The notes under the pieces: model-generated
Seen by the model: the letters and a program-made list of their open reading frames with translations, nothing else
Told to the model about the DNA's origin: nothing
Database searches by the model: none
Shown here: positions 11,090-22,453 of the stretch, in pieces
How the letters are laid out: the number at the start of each line of letters is the position of its first letter
Numbering within the stretch: the first letter of the stretch is position 1
Translations under genes and position numbers: made by a program
NCBI GenBank assembly: GCA_023052935.1
Contig: CM041297.1
Span: forward strand, 46,686,417 to 46,750,416
DNA from: Piezodorus guildinii
Lineage: Eukaryota; Arthropoda; Insecta; Hemiptera; Pentatomidae
Reading direction: 5' to 3'
DNA length: 64,000 nt

Positions 11090-11505
11090 GGGATCACTTG
11101 TAGCTGGGTGGTTAGCATAACAGCCTCCTATGTCAAAGGTCACGGGTTCAAACCTCATAGGTGCACATAGGTACAAGCCATGCACCCCATTTTAAGAGGG
11201 ATGCAGAAGAGAAGGTAAATGAAGGATGTGAAACCACATGATCGCATTATGATACAAAGGTCGTGGGTTAAAATCCGCAGGTGGACATAGGATTTTTTAA
11301 TGGTAGAAAAAAATCCTTAGTTATGCCGTCCTTCGGAGGGGACGTTAAAAGGTGGTCCAGAGCCTGTGCGATGTCAGGTACTCGTTAAAGATCCCTATCC
11401 TAATAGAATAAAAAACCTGAATAGGCGAAATTTAGGACTTCCACTGTAGCATCGTCCGATTAACCATAGTAGCATAAAGTGACGTTAAATAAATAAACAA
11501 AAAAA
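11090..11505 (+). mobile_element. SINE-A with duplicated head
   Basis: The tRNA-like head has an A box-like TAGCTGGGTGG and a B box GGTTCAAACC. A second, partial head (GGTCGTGGGTTAAAATCCGC) lies at about 11260-11282, before the body AGGATTTTTTAATGG...AAAAAATCC. It ends GTGACGTTAAATAAATAAAC. Insertion is directly behind the H element. Confidence 0.85.
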
Positions 11506-11787
11506 TAAAATGTATATAATAATATAAGATATTTATTCAATTTTATAATCATCCTTTCGTGTGGTACTTATTGAAAATTAACGTATTTTACAATAATAAA
11601 CAATACTAGATGTTTCAGGATGTAAAAAAAAAAAATAAAAAAAATAAAAAAAAATGAGGTCTGGGGTCTGAGAGACCCCACCTCACCAATTTTGACTATA
11701 AATTTCACCTCACCAGTTAAAGGTTAAAAATAAATTAAGGACCTTCTGCGAAGTCACGATACAGAATGTGATTAAGGTAATTATAAT

Positions 11788-12000
11788 GGCGGATCCTGAA
11801 GCGACGACTCAAGCAATAATTCTTTGAAGAGGCTTTGGTCGAAGGTCAGGAAGTTCCCGAGTATTTAAACGATGACCTCACTCACTAAACTAGCATTGAG
11901 GTCTTGATGCTCGTCGCGTTGGGGCTTAAGTATGCTAGTGACAGTTCACCGCCTGAACGATGATACGTTTCCACTACTTAGAAGGAATTGACATCAGTTT
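11788..12000 (+). pseudogene. possible piggyBac-like N-terminal remnant
   Basis: The frame from ATG at 11788 reads MADPEATTQAIIL; after a one-base shift it continues E-E-A-L-V-E-G-Q-E-V-P-E-Y-L-N-D-D-L, then a stop. The acidic character suits the N-terminus of piggyBac-like transposases, but no defining motif is present, so the assignment rests on position within the foldback. Confidence 0.3.
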
Positions 12001-12439
12001 GTAATAATGTCAAATTTATTATTATTTTTTTTAAACTTTAACTGGCGAGGCGAAATTTATAGTCAAAATTGGTGACGTGCGAAATTTATACTCAAAATTG
12101 GTGACGTGGGGTCTCTCTGACCCCAGACCTCTTTTTTTTTTTTTCTTTTTTTTAAATCCTGAAACATCTAGAATCGTTTATTCTTGTAAAATACTTTAAT
12201 TCAACCTATTTTCAATACGTACCATTCGAAAGGATGCTTATAAAATTGAATAAATGCCTGATCTTATTAAATACATTTTATTAATACTTTTTTTTTTTTT
12301 TAATGTTATATTCTAAGAAATGAAAATATTTGTAAAATATATAAACAAGTCCTTATGTTAAAGTTTATTATATTTAAAAAATATGATAGGAAAATGATTA
12401 AAAAATGAAATTTTTATATTTTAAAGAAAGTATGCATAG

Positions 12440-12930
12440 ATAAACCTGGGCACAGCGTTTGCAATAGGAAACCGAACATTGTCCACAAATATTTTTTCAC
12501 ATTTAATACAAACTATATATGACTTCCTATTCTTGTTTCTTGGACATTAATAACATCTCCTTTTCTTTGGAGAGGCCTCCTGACTATATGTGGTAGATTC
12601 TTCTGGGTTTTTTCCCTAATAATGATTGAGTTTCAAACAGAAGCTCCCGTGGAAGTCTGGGATTTTCTGACCGTCTGGTCATGTGATCCTTTAAAAAAAG
12701 ATGGTCCCAGCTTCTTAATAAAATTAAAAAATTGCATAAAACAACTCGATCAGGAGACATTTCTTTCAACAAATTGAAAAACACACTTTCAATAAACCCG
12801 AACAATAATAGTGAGGTGGGTTCTATAGGACCCCAATAACACTGTCCTAAAGCAATACCGGATAAAAACTGACTAAAAAAGGATGCTATATTACAATCAT
12901 GTCGAGACAGGAAATGTAAGATTTTCACAA
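12440..12930 (-). pseudogene. piggyBac-like transposase C-terminal fragment
   Basis: Reverse-strand reading gives N-P-R-L-P-R-E-L-L followed, across a stop, by K-K-R-R-C-Y, C-P-R-N-K-N-R-K-S and C-I-K-C-E-K. This matches the order of the PRLP segment and the Cys-rich zinc-binding tail typical of piggyBac-like transposases. Stops and frame changes interrupt it, and the catalytic aspartate region is absent. A segment resembling the foldback end motif (12807-12832) sits inside it. Confidence 0.6.
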
Positions 12931-12964
12931 GCCGATCGAATCGGGACGTGATTCACGAAACTTA

Positions 12965-13011
12965 AAAGAAGCCCTGGGGTCCTGTAGACCCCACCTCACC
13001 AGTAAAAGGTT
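12965..13011 (+). repeat. additional piggyBac-like end copy
   Basis: CTGGGGTCCTGTAGACCCC, then ACCTCACCAGTAAAAGGTT. The same end motif is seen at 11655-11720, in reverse at 12090-12131, and in variant form at 12807. Confidence 0.6.
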
Positions 13012-13017
13012 GAATCT

Positions 13018-13735
13018 GCTGCCCACAGCACACGAGTTGCACTTGCCTCTCTTGTTAAAATCAATATAAGAACTTTTAAATTGAAATACATTTGAAAATA
13101 AATCTGGTTAGCGCGAAACACGACTTTCTCTTACTTACTGGTGAAATAATATCAAAGAATTAATTACACAAAGTTTCGATAGAAACGTGCGTTTTATCAA
13201 ATAAACTATTATATTTTTATCTTAAACAATCAGTTAGTTTTATCGGCGTTTCATCACTCTCCATCAACTTTTACAATTACCGCGTATTAGATAATATTCT
13301 TTCTAAAGTCTTTAGCTTTCCATCGGTATATTATACATTTATATTACTATTATTATGCTCAAGATAACCAAAATTGCATAAAAAAACATTTTTGCGCTTT
13401 TCTCATTTTGTTGTTAATCAAATTTGAATCTGTTAAAATTTGTCAGACTGTTTAATTGTGAAAAAAAAAACATCATGGAATTAAATCTTATTATAATAAA
13501 AACAGAGCATTTTTTTTTAATTTTTAAAAATTGTAAAATAAATGTTGCAAATTGATATTTCTGTTTAGTCGATTTAGTTGAAAAAGTTTACTAGCAAAAC
13601 CACGGACATAAACTTAAATATGACATTTCAGTTATGTGCGATTTTTCGTTTTCAAGGTAGACTTGCTCAAATTTTCACGTTCGCAATGCTTCCCATTACT
13701 GTTAATTCATAAGTAGGTATGTGTAAGTAAAAATA
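13018..13735 (+). mobile_element. H elements, one 5' stub plus one degraded copy
   Basis: A first 5' end (CACACGAGTTGCACTTGCC) is cut off after about 60 bases. A second begins TCTGGTTAGCGCGAAACACG at about 13097 and runs through the blocks TTTCATCACTCTCCATCAAC and TAGCTTTCCATCGGTATATT, losing its centre near 13445, and ends GTAAGTAAAAAT. Confidence 0.7.
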
Positions 13736-14844
13736 TTATTGTTCCTAACATTCCCAATATGTGCGTGAAAAACTTTTTTTTACTAGAAAAAGGTTATTAA
13801 ATACCAACTAAAATAGGAAACTAACTAATAACTACGAACACAACGAAAACTTACCTTCGTACGCAAGGTATTGATTACAATGATTATTGCTAATAGCATT
13901 TTTTTTAAACTCATTATTTTCTTTCAATATCGTAAATATATTGTTAAAATACTTCATCAACAAACATTTTCAGGATATTCTATCATTAACAATTTCTCCA
14001 TAATAATATGACTATTTCACAAAAACTAAAAGATATATATTTTTGTACACACTTTTATTACTTAAAATTGCCTTTTATAGACAAAGAAAAATGTTAATTT
14101 TTTTTACTTTCTGAGATTCGACTCAGAAATGACGATTCGATAAACTTTATCAATTATAGAGTCATATTTCAAATACCGTTGGAGAAAACCATGTGTCACT
14201 TTTATCTCAATGACGACAGGCATACATCATTGCTTGGATTTCCGACATATCTTCCTTCCCTTCGGGACCTATCCGATCTATAATAGTATCTCCATGTTTC
14301 TGATTTAACAACTGAAAATAGCTATTATTGTTTCGATTTATAAGAAATCAAAAACTTTGAATGATTAGGAATTGTATTATTATTATTTTATAAGTCAATG
14401 ACCGAATATTACTGAACGACGATATTTTTCGTGTGACATTTTTTATTTATTGATTCAAATACTATTTAATTCCATCATATATATATATGATAATAGTGGG
14501 GGTAATTTTTTTACGAAATATTGAACTAATTATACCTTTTCTACTTTTTACTGAAGGAGTGCTTTATCAAAACTAAAATGTTATAAATAAATAACAATTA
14601 GGAAATTAAATAACAAAGAAAGTGATCATTATAAGCTTAATTTTTATAACTGTCACTATTGAAATTAAAACTGTCACCTTCTTCTATGGTATATTTCGAA
14701 ACTATTGGGCCTAGGAGCTTCTTTGGAATTAATGTGTGCATTAATCTGAATCGTAGCATAAGTTACTTTTTTTTTGTTATAAATAAATTTTTTGCGATTC
14801 CTAACTCCGTCATATTTTTATTTTTACTCTATTCTAAAATAAAA
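13736..14844. other. unassigned AT-rich DNA
   Basis: No gene, repeat family or RNA signal recognised; a short AT run lies at 14478-14489. Confidence 0.4.
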
Positions 14845-15239
14845 ACGCTGCAAATTATTACACAATAGTTTATTATTTCAAAATAACTATATTAGGGTAT
14901 AATTGTTTTTTCATTTATGGTTTACTGAATTTAAAATTCTTTACGTTTTTTCTTTATCTTCAAAAATAACTGAGTTATGGCCGTATTTATGGTTAAAATT
15001 TCATTTTCTTTCTTTTATTTTTTAATTAGCAGTTTTTGGTTAAAAAACACTAATACATTTTTTTTCAACTTCGAAAATAATTGAATTACAAGCTTATATA
15101 AAGGCAAAATTTCCTTTTCCCTTTTATGCTTTTGATTAGCGCTTTACTGAATCTAAAACTGTGTTCATGTTTTTCTCAAGCTTCAAAAATAACTGAGTTA
15201 ATGCCGTATTTATGGGTAAAATTTAATTTTTTTCTCATT
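14845..15239 (+). repeat. Y repeat with about 110-bp minisatellite, left part
   Basis: Begins ACGCTGCAAATTATTACACA, then roughly three imperfect units, each with CTTCAAAAATAACTGAGTTA, CCGTATTTATGG and TAAAATTT followed by a T-rich spacer. The array is broken by the H element at 15240 and resumes at 16092. Confidence 0.65.
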
Positions 15240-16091
15240 TTACTTTCACTTACTATATATAGTAAGAGGAAGTATTGCGATCGTGAAAATTTTCGAATTC
15301 CAGTTTTCAACGGAAATACACGTTTTAGGGTCCCAAGTAAGTCCAAATACAAAGTCCCGCAAAAAGGTCTGTGTGTGTGTGTGTGTGGTAACTCCCGGGC
15401 GGAAACGGTAAGTCCTATGAAACTGAAATTTCATATTTATGACAACTATACGCCCGAGGCGTGACAAAACTTTTTTCATCAAAATGAGCTTACCAGAAGA
15501 GGCACTTTATACCATGCATTTAGCACCTTTTTTCGATTTTCTCGAAAACGGTTCCGACGATTTTGATTAAACTCGCTATATCGATGTAAAATTTAATGGA
15601 CAAGGCTTGAATGCCGATATTTTAAATTTTCTTCCTCTAAAGTACCTTTAATTTTGTAGATTCAATAAAAATAACTATATTATCTTGTTAACGTTGATGA
15701 AAAACAGGTAAATATATAAATTGAATAAATTCGATACCCAACTAAAGGAGAAAACAGAAAAAATATTTTTTTAATGCAATTTTTCGTTTTTGAACATAAG
15801 AGCAGTAATGTACATGTATGATATACCGTTGGAAAGCTAAAGATTTTAGAAAAAATATTATCTCATACACAAGCTTTTGAAAGTTAATGGAGAGTGATGA
15901 AATGAACATTAAACTAACTGATTATTTTAGATAATAATGTAATAGATTAATAAAACACATGTTTCTACATAAATTCAATTTAATTAATTCCTTAATAGTT
16001 TCACGTTTTTTTATCTCTAACTGTTTTTGAAAATTCTTTCATTGATTTTAAAAATGGATGTAAGTGAAAGTCGTGTGTTGCCCGCATCAGA
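15240..16091 (-). mobile_element. complete H element splitting the Y minisatellite
   Basis: Intact 3' hairpin CTTACTATATATAGTAAG, microsatellite GTGTGTGTGTGTG and 5' terminus GTGTTGCCCGCATCAGA. Inserted into a T-rich part of a Y unit. Confidence 0.9.
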
Positions 16092-16440
16092 TTTTTTTTA
16101 TAATTATTCGCGGTTTTAGGTTAAAAAACTGTAATAAATTTTTACTCTGTCTTCAAAAATAACTGCACTTTTAATCGGCCGCCACTTTAAAAATAATAAG
16201 CTGATATCAACGTCTTGGTGTTAGGATTACCGTGGGCATCCCCAAGTATTTTTGTGGTGAATTAAAATTGTCCAGTAGTTTCGGAGAAATGCCACGGACG
16301 GAGAACAGATTTTTTTAGCGGGTTCTACGTATCTTGAAATGTAAGCCCTGAAATTTTGAGGGGCAGCATATTTTTTTTTTTTTTTGGTCTATTATAAATG
16401 TTGATCATTGAAAATAATAAACAAAAATACTTTTAAATTA
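16092..16440 (+). repeat. Y repeat, right part
   Basis: Resumes with ATTCGCGGTTTTAGGTTAAA and CTTCAAAAATAACTGCACTT, then unique Y sequence up to TTGGTCTATTATAAATG. The last 115 bases have an inverted counterpart at 17035-17160. Confidence 0.6.
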
Positions 16441-16540
16441 GATATATTTAGTTAGGCTAGAAGAGAAGCAGCTAGAATATTACTTTTCTTATTATAGCTG
16501 AATCTGAGTTCAGTTAAATATAATAAAACATTTATTAATA

Positions 16541-16557
16541 TATATATTAATATAATA

Positions 16558-16588
<31 letters not shown>

Positions 16589-16591
16589 TAT
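16541..16591. repeat. AT-rich microsatellite
   Basis: TATATATTAATATAAT run followed by an (AT) run from about 16569 to 16591. Confidence 0.8.
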
Positions 16592-16631
16592 TCCCTTTTC
16601 ATTTCTATCCTTATCTAATCAATGTTACATT

Positions 16632-16786
16632 GGGAGTCATTAATGTTGCCTATCCATGTATAATTAGGGTAGGTACCTGTAACGAGTACCTGACATCGCA
16701 CATGCACTGGACCACCATTTTACGTCCTCTGTGAAGAACGTCATAACCCAGGATTTTTTACTTCCTTTAAAAAATCCTTGGCTCAT
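16632..16786 (-). mobile_element. SINE-A partial
   Basis: Reverse SINE-A body from GTTGCCTATCC through GAGTACCTGACATCGCACA, GGACCACC and GGATTTTTTACTTCC. No head. Confidence 0.75.
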
Positions 16787-16935
16787 TCTTCCTCTAAAGT
16801 ATTTTTTAATTTTTTAGAGTCGACCAAATTAACCCTTTCCTCTTGATATAAAACGGGTAAATATACAATTTGAACGAATCTTATACGGTCAATTATCTTA
16901 TATGGTCAAGCAACAACTTAAAAGAGATGTAATTC
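16787..16935 (-). mobile_element. degraded H fragment
   Basis: TTCTTCCTCTAAAGTA, TTTTTTAGAG, GGGTAAATATACAATTTGAA keep H order; ends lost. Confidence 0.5.
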
Positions 16936-17029
16936 CCTGATAACTCGGTTATCATTGATGATAGAGAAAAAATGTATTCTGGAAGCAGAAAGTTTTATTA
17001 GAATTATTTGAATGAAAAGAAAAGTAGTA

Positions 17030-17340
17030 ACGCAGACTAGTAAAAAATGCTTTTAGTTTATTATTTTTAACAATGAACTTTTGTAATCGTCCAAAAAAAA
17101 AAAATCATTGCTCCCTTAAAATTTGAGGGCTTACGTTTCAAGATGCGTAGAAACCGAATAACCAATAAAAATAAATCCGTTTCCCCTAATTAATAAATAC
17201 CAATATATGCTATTTTCCTTTGAATTATTAATTGCTTTTTATATTACTTAATTGCCTATCAACAGCTATATAAATAGTTGTATCCTAATATTGTTATTTG
17301 GAAATAATAAAGCATTGTGTAATAATTTTCAGCGTTTTTA
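17030..17340 (-). repeat. Y repeat, inverted copy
   Basis: Reverse complement of Y blocks: TTATTTTTAACAATGAACTT, AGGGCTTACGTTTCAAGATG, the ATTAAT/AATACC block and AATAATTTTCAGCG. Together with 16325-16440 it forms an inverted pair about 600 bases apart. Confidence 0.6.
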
Positions 17341-17592
17341 ACTTTAGGGTAGTAATGTAGATGTATAATATACCACTGGAAAGTTAATGATTTTAGAAAA
17401 AATGTTATATATAGAGTTACAGCATTGATGTAGAGTGATGAACAACCGATATCACTTAATAATCGTGGTAGATAATTATTTCTATTGTTAGATTATTTAA
17501 TCTTAAATGCATGTTTCCCATCAAACCTCAATGCAAATCTTTAACCTTTTTTCCAAAATTTAACAACGAAAATTAGTGTAAGTTTCAAGTAA
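17341..17592 (-). mobile_element. H element 5' portion, degraded
   Basis: GTAATGTAGATGTATAATAT, ATTTTAGAAAAAATGTT, then TAGTGTAAGTTTCAAGTAAA in place of the normal GTAAGTGAAAGT end. Abuts the outer edge of the large palindrome. Confidence 0.6.
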
Positions 17593-17866
17593 AAAATAAC
17601 TCATGTTTTCGCCCAAGTTGGCATCCCATTAACGATTTTCAACCCACTTCTTCTCCCCCACCCCCTCTCTCTCGCTAACAAATACCCCGCGTACACCCTT
17701 CATTGTGCAACTCATAGTTCACATCTTAGTTAAATTATTTTTTATATAAATTTTAATTAAAAGGCTATATATATTCAGAAACACCAAGGAAATTTATGAA
17801 CATTTAGACAAAATAGAACAAACAATAAAAAATGAGTACTGAGATTGTTCGTTAACCTCTATATAA

Positions 17867-18690
17867 TGGATTGTAATAGACAGACTAAAATCTTTTTTAA
17901 CTATAACTGGCTCGTTCACTGTTGAAAAAGATACCAATACCTTAAGAATTAGGAAATATTTTATATCAGAATGGTCCCATGCCCTGAAACTGAGCCTAAA
18001 CTATACTCCCCTGCGTGGAGTACCAGGACAATTGAGAGAAGTTAGATCCCTCTGTCGCAAATGCAGCAAAGAGTCTGAAACACTTGCCCATGTGCTGAGA
18101 AATTGCCCCAACAACTCCCCCATCACGCGTCGCCACCAAAGGGTTAAACAGGAGTTAGCAAAGCTCCTCAGGGAAAAATATTTCATCTGTTTTGACGAGT
18201 TCTACTGCACTGTTACGGACGGATCAGTGAGGTACGCAGACATCTTTGCATTCCCGAAGAACGGAAGTACTGCAATGATCCGGGACCCTACCGTGAGACA
18301 TTTGGCGATAGACAGTTCTTTGTTAGAGGTCTATGGTTTGGATCTCGCGGAGCGGTTCCTGGAAGCACAAGGAGCTTTTTGGAAGACCTAGGTGTCGATT
18401 TCAAAGATGTAGCCGTGTTGGCGGAAAATGTAATTTTAGACTCCCTAGGGACTGGCATGACAACTAAGGAGTGAATTTATCTATATTTTGGTTATATAAT
18501 GTGCGCACCAAAGGTTTAAGTTTAAATTTTAATTGTAGTTATGGAGAGAAACAAATAAAAAAATGTAAATAACTAAAGAGGAAATTTTTTTTAAAAATTG
18601 TAAAGACTAGAAATTTAGTGTTAGAATAGACTAGAAAATAAATTGAAAATGTATATGCAATGTCCATAAGGGATAGATAAGTATGTTGTG
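17867..18690 (+). mobile_element. R2-like LINE C-terminal end (left arm), frameshifted
   Basis: The open frame from about 17867 reads through ISEWSHALKLSLNYTPLRG to a CCHC zinc knuckle (C-R-K-C-x8-H-x4-C at about 18053-18106), then R-R-H-Q, then R-Y-A-D-I-F-A-F with R-D-P-T-V-R about 13 residues on. This matches the restriction-like endonuclease end of R2/R4-type LINEs, where a (K/R)PD...D core is usual; here the Pro is Ala. A one-base shift at about 18390 puts a TAG in frame; the other frame continues L-G-V-D-F-K-D-V-A to TGA at 18474. The RT domain is missing. Confidence 0.8.
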
Positions 18691-18693
18691 TTA

Positions 18694-19559
18694 TTACTTT
18701 CACTTACTATATATAGTAAGAAAAAGTATTGCGATAGTGAAAATTTTCGTATTCCAGTTTTCAACGGAAATACACATTTTAGGGTCCCCTGAGTCCAAAT
18801 AACTAAGTCCCGCCAAAAGGTGTGTGTGTGTGTGTGTGTGTGGTAACTCCCAGGCGAAAACGGTAAGTCCTATGAAACTGAAATTTCATATTTAAGACAA
18901 ACATGCGCCCGAGACGTTACAAAACCTTTTTCATCAAAATGAGCTTACCAGAAGAGCCACTTTATCCTATGCATTTTGCACCTTTTTTCGACGATTTTGA
19001 TTAAACTCGCTATATCAATGTAAACTTTAATGGGCTTTAATATCATTTAGGTTTCATTCGGATAGAAATGGTCTGACAGGGCCTAAATGCCGATATTTTA
19101 AATTGTCTTTTTCTAAAGTATCTTGAATTTTGTTGATTCTATAAAAATAACTATTTTATCTTGTCACCACTGATGAAAAACAGGTAAATATATAAATTGA
19201 ATGAATTCGATACCCAACTAAAGGAGAAAACAGAAAAACAAATTTTTTAATGCTATTTTTTGTTTTTGAACATAAGAACAGTAATATACATGTATGATAT
19301 ACCGTTGGAAAGCTAAAGATTTTAGAAAAAATATAATCTTATACTTAAGCTTTTAAAAGTTAATAGAGAGTGATAAAAAGAAGATAAAACTAACTGATTA
19401 TTCTAGATAATAATAAAATAAAACACATGTTTCTATATAAATTCATTTTAATTAATTCTTTAATAGTTTCACGTATCTTTATCTCTAACTGTATTTGAAA
19501 ATTCCTTTATTGATTTTTAAAATGGAGGTAAGTGAAAGTTGTGTGTTGCCCGCACCAGA
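18694..19559 (-). mobile_element. complete H element (left arm)
   Basis: Full ends, hairpin at about 18702-18720 and GT microsatellite 18822-18842. Relative to other copies it lacks the CTCGAAAACGG segment. Confidence 0.9.
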
Positions 19560-19659
19560 TTTTTTTAGCAACCCGAAGTATTTGAGCAGCATTGCCAAAA
19601 AAATACAGTATTTCTCTCTCAAAGACGAATTGAAAAAATTGATCTAGCTTTATGAAAAA

Positions 19660-20112
19660 TCTGGTGCGTACACGACTTTCACTTACCTTCGTTTCTAAAA
19701 TCGAATAAAGAAATTTCAAATACAGTTAGAGACAAAAATGAGTGAAACCATTAAAGAATTAATTAAATGAAATATCTATAGAAACATGTGTTTTATTAAA
19801 AAATCTATTATATTATTATCTAAAATAATCACTTTGTTTTATCAGCTTTTCATCAGTCTCGATTATATTTTAAATGCTTGAGTATGAGATAATATTTTTT
19901 CTAAAATCTTAAGCTTTTCAATGATTATACATCTTTATTACTGTTCTTATGTTCAAAAACAAAAAATTGCATTAAAAAATATGTTTTCAGCATTCTCCTT
20001 TGGTTGTTTATTAAATTCGTTCAACTTGCATATTTAGGTGTTAATTATCAATGCTAAGAAGATAGTATAGTTATTTTTATAGAATCTACAGAATTAAAGG
20101 TACTTGAAAAAA
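19660..20112 (+). mobile_element. H element, 3' truncated (left arm)
   Basis: 5' end TCTGGTGCGTACACGACTTT; stops at AAAGGTACTTG, exactly at the inner edge of the palindrome arm. Confidence 0.85.
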
Positions 20113-20113
20113 A

Positions 20114-20148
20114 AAGAGTTTTAGAATCAGCAAAGCTAGATAAATAAG

Positions 20149-20208
<60 letters not shown>

Positions 20209-21029
20209 CTCTATACACGTTTTTCTCTATCTTCAAAAAAAACTGAGTTATGACTTATTTATTGATAAAATTTCAATTTTTTTGTCTTTTTTATAATCTT
20301 TCGCGGTTTTGTGGTTAATAAACAGTCATAATTTCTCTCTCGAAACATAACTGAGTTTTTGAATAAAATCACTTTTAATCGGTGTATCATCGTTGCTCTA
20401 GTGTTCTGTGGCGAATTAAAAAAAAAAAATGTTCCAGTTGTTTCTCAGGTAATTTTTTTTTTTGGTCAATTACAAAGGCTCATTATTGAAAATAATAAAC
20501 CAAAACTCGACTCGATCCGCATTGCTTACCGAATTTCGTGTTATGTATATATTAGGGGGTGAACGCTACTGATATAAAGATTCGACTCCAGCTGTGACAG
20601 GAATATTTTTATTGGTTGAGCATTGGCAGATTTTTTATAGGTTGAGAAAATGTGGCAGAATGCCACCGCGAAGTGATTCCGCCAATACTCGAAGTTTCGA
20701 CCACTCCTTCGCTTCACCAACAAAGTCCGCTGAATATTCATGAGAATGCTTTGAAAGCCAAATGGGCTAAGTAACTAAATGTTATCCTACCATTTACATT
20801 TTGGTCTGCCACAACAACCTCAATGTAATCAATAAATCCTATAGCCGGGCAAAAATTAATTTTGCTTTAATTAAATTCAAATATTTCACAATGGTAGCAG
20901 GAACGTCGCTATTCAGAGTCTGCTTAAACTTTGTAAATGTTTTTAAAGAACTTTATCTAAAGAATAACTAAAGTTGAAAATGAACAAATACGAAGTTAAT
21001 AATGAAAGAATTTAATCATTAAAAGTTGT
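20114..21029. other. palindrome spacer: (AT)n, Y repeat, unassigned DNA
   Basis: Not self-paired. Contains an (AT) microsatellite (20145-20206), a Y repeat part (about 20215-20510, with TCTTCAAAAAAAACTGAGTT and TCATTATTGAAAATAATAAA), and about 500 bases of unassigned DNA including TGAATATTCATGAGAATGC. Its six-frame ORFs show no family signature. Confidence 0.7.
20145..20206. repeat. (AT)n microsatellite
   Basis: About 60 bases of uninterrupted AT dinucleotides near the left edge of the palindrome spacer; can extrude as a cruciform by itself. Confidence 0.95.
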
Positions 21030-21030
21030 T

Positions 21031-21484
21031 TTTTTTCAAGTACCTTTAATTCTGTAGATTCTATAAAAATAACTATACTATCTTCTTAGCATTGATAATT
21101 AACACCTAAATATGCAAGTTGAACGAATTTAATAAACAACCAAAGGAGAATGCTGAAAACATATTTTTTAATGCAATTTTTTGTTTTTGAACATAAGAAC
21201 AGTAATAAAGATGTATAATCATTGAAAAGCTTAAGATTTTAGAAAAAATATTATCTCATACTCAAGCATTTAAAATATAATCGAGACTGATGAAAAGCTG
21301 ATAAAACAAAGTGATTATTTTAGATAATAATATAATAGATTTTTTAATAAAACACATGTTTCTATAGATATTTCATTTAATTAATTCTTTAATGGTTTCA
21401 CTCATTTTTGTCTCTAACTGTATTTGAAATTTCTTTATTCGATTTTAGAAACGAAGGTAAGTGAAAGTCGTGTACGCACCAGAT
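21031..21484 (-). mobile_element. H element, truncated (right arm)
   Basis: Mirror copy of 19660-20112; ends AGTCGTGTACGCACCAGA. Confidence 0.85.
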
Positions 21485-21583
21485 TTTTCATAAAGCTAGA
21501 TCAATTTTTTCAATTCGTCTTTGAGAGAGAAATACTGTATTTTTTTGGCAATGCTGCTCAAATACTTCGGGTTGCTAAAAAAA

Positions 21584-22450
21584 TCTGGTGCGGGCAACAC
21601 ACAACTTTCACTTACCTCCATTTTAAAAATCAATAAAGGAATTTTCAAATACAGTTAGAGATAAAGATACGTGAAACTATTAAAGAATTAATTAAAATGA
21701 ATTTATATAGAAACATGTGTTTTATTTTATTATTATCTAGAATAATCAGTTAGTTTTATCTTCTTTTTATCACTCTCTATTAACTTTTAAAAGCTTAAGT
21801 ATAAGATTATATTTTTTCTAAAATCTTTAGCTTTCCAACGGTATATCATACATGTATATTACTGTTCTTATGTTCAAAAACAAAAAATAGCATTAAAAAA
21901 TTTGTTTTTCTGTTTTCTCCTTTAGTTGGGTATCGAATTCATTCAATTTATATATTTACCTGTTTTTCATCAGTGGTGACAAGATAAAATAGTTATTTTT
22001 ATAGAATCAACAAAATTCAAGATACTTTAGAAAAAGACAATTTAAAATATCGGCATTTAGGCCCTGTCAGACCATTTCTATCCGAATGAAACCTAAATGA
22101 TATTAAAGCCCATTAAAGTTTACATTGATATAGCGAGTTTAATCAAAATCGTCGAAAAAAGGTGCAAAATGCATAGGATAAAGTGGCTCTTCTGGTAAGC
22201 TCATTTTGATGAAAAAGGTTTTGTAACGTCTCGGGCGCATGTTTGTCTTAAATATGAAATTTCAGTTTCATAGGACTTACCGTTTTCGCCTGGGAGTTAC
22301 CACACACACACACACACACACACCCTTTTGGCGGGACTTAGTTATTTGGACTCAGGGGACCCTAAAATGTGTATTTCCGTTGAAAACTGGAATACGAAAA
22401 TTTTCACTATCGCAATACTTTTTCTTACTATATATAGTAAGTGAAAGTAA
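21584..22450 (+). mobile_element. complete H element (right arm)
   Basis: Mirror copy of 18694-19559, with CA microsatellite at 22303-22322 and terminal hairpin; ends GTGAAAGTAA at 22450. Confidence 0.9.
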
Positions 22451-22453
22451 TAA

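Larger units (their letters stand above)
10028..12410. mobile_element. piggyBac-like foldback with an interrupted left arm
   Basis: The right arm 12025-12410 pairs with the left arm 10028-10144 plus 11510-11725. Shared blocks include ATATAATAAACTTTAACATA, AGGACTTGTTTATATAT, ATTCAATTTTATAA, GATGTTTCAGGAT and GGGGTCT...AGACCCC. The left arm is split by an H element and a SINE. The right arm continues outward into a piggyBac-like transposase 3' end, so the arms look like copies of that transposon's terminus. A possible start (M-A-D-P-E-A-T-T) lies in the loop at 11788. Confidence 0.65.
17589..20113 (+). repeat. left arm of large near-perfect palindrome
   Basis: Pairs with 21030-23555 (x pairs with 41144-x, one-base slippage near 19500). 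Starts AATAACTCATGTTTTCGCCC. I saw one substitution near 17650 and a single-base length change at the edge; the 119-residue R2-like frame is identical in both arms. It contains an R2-like LINE end, a full H element and a truncated H element. Confidence 0.95.

Noticed and set aside
10850..11185. 111-codon reverse frame through a CA microsatellite
   Set aside because: Runs across the end of an H element, its microsatellite and a SINE head; no conserved protein.
12584..12928. Single 114-codon frame as a complete gene
   Set aside because: Only parts of it match piggyBac-like order and its neighbours are in other frames; treated as a transposase remnant.
19507..19719. 70-codon frame conserved at 19507-19719 and 21424-21636
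   Set aside because: Identity comes from the palindrome; the sequence is two H termini and a short linker, not a gene.
20359..20741. Two 66-67-codon frames in the palindrome spacer
   Set aside because: Overlapping opposite frames in Y-repeat and unassigned DNA, with no recognisable domain.
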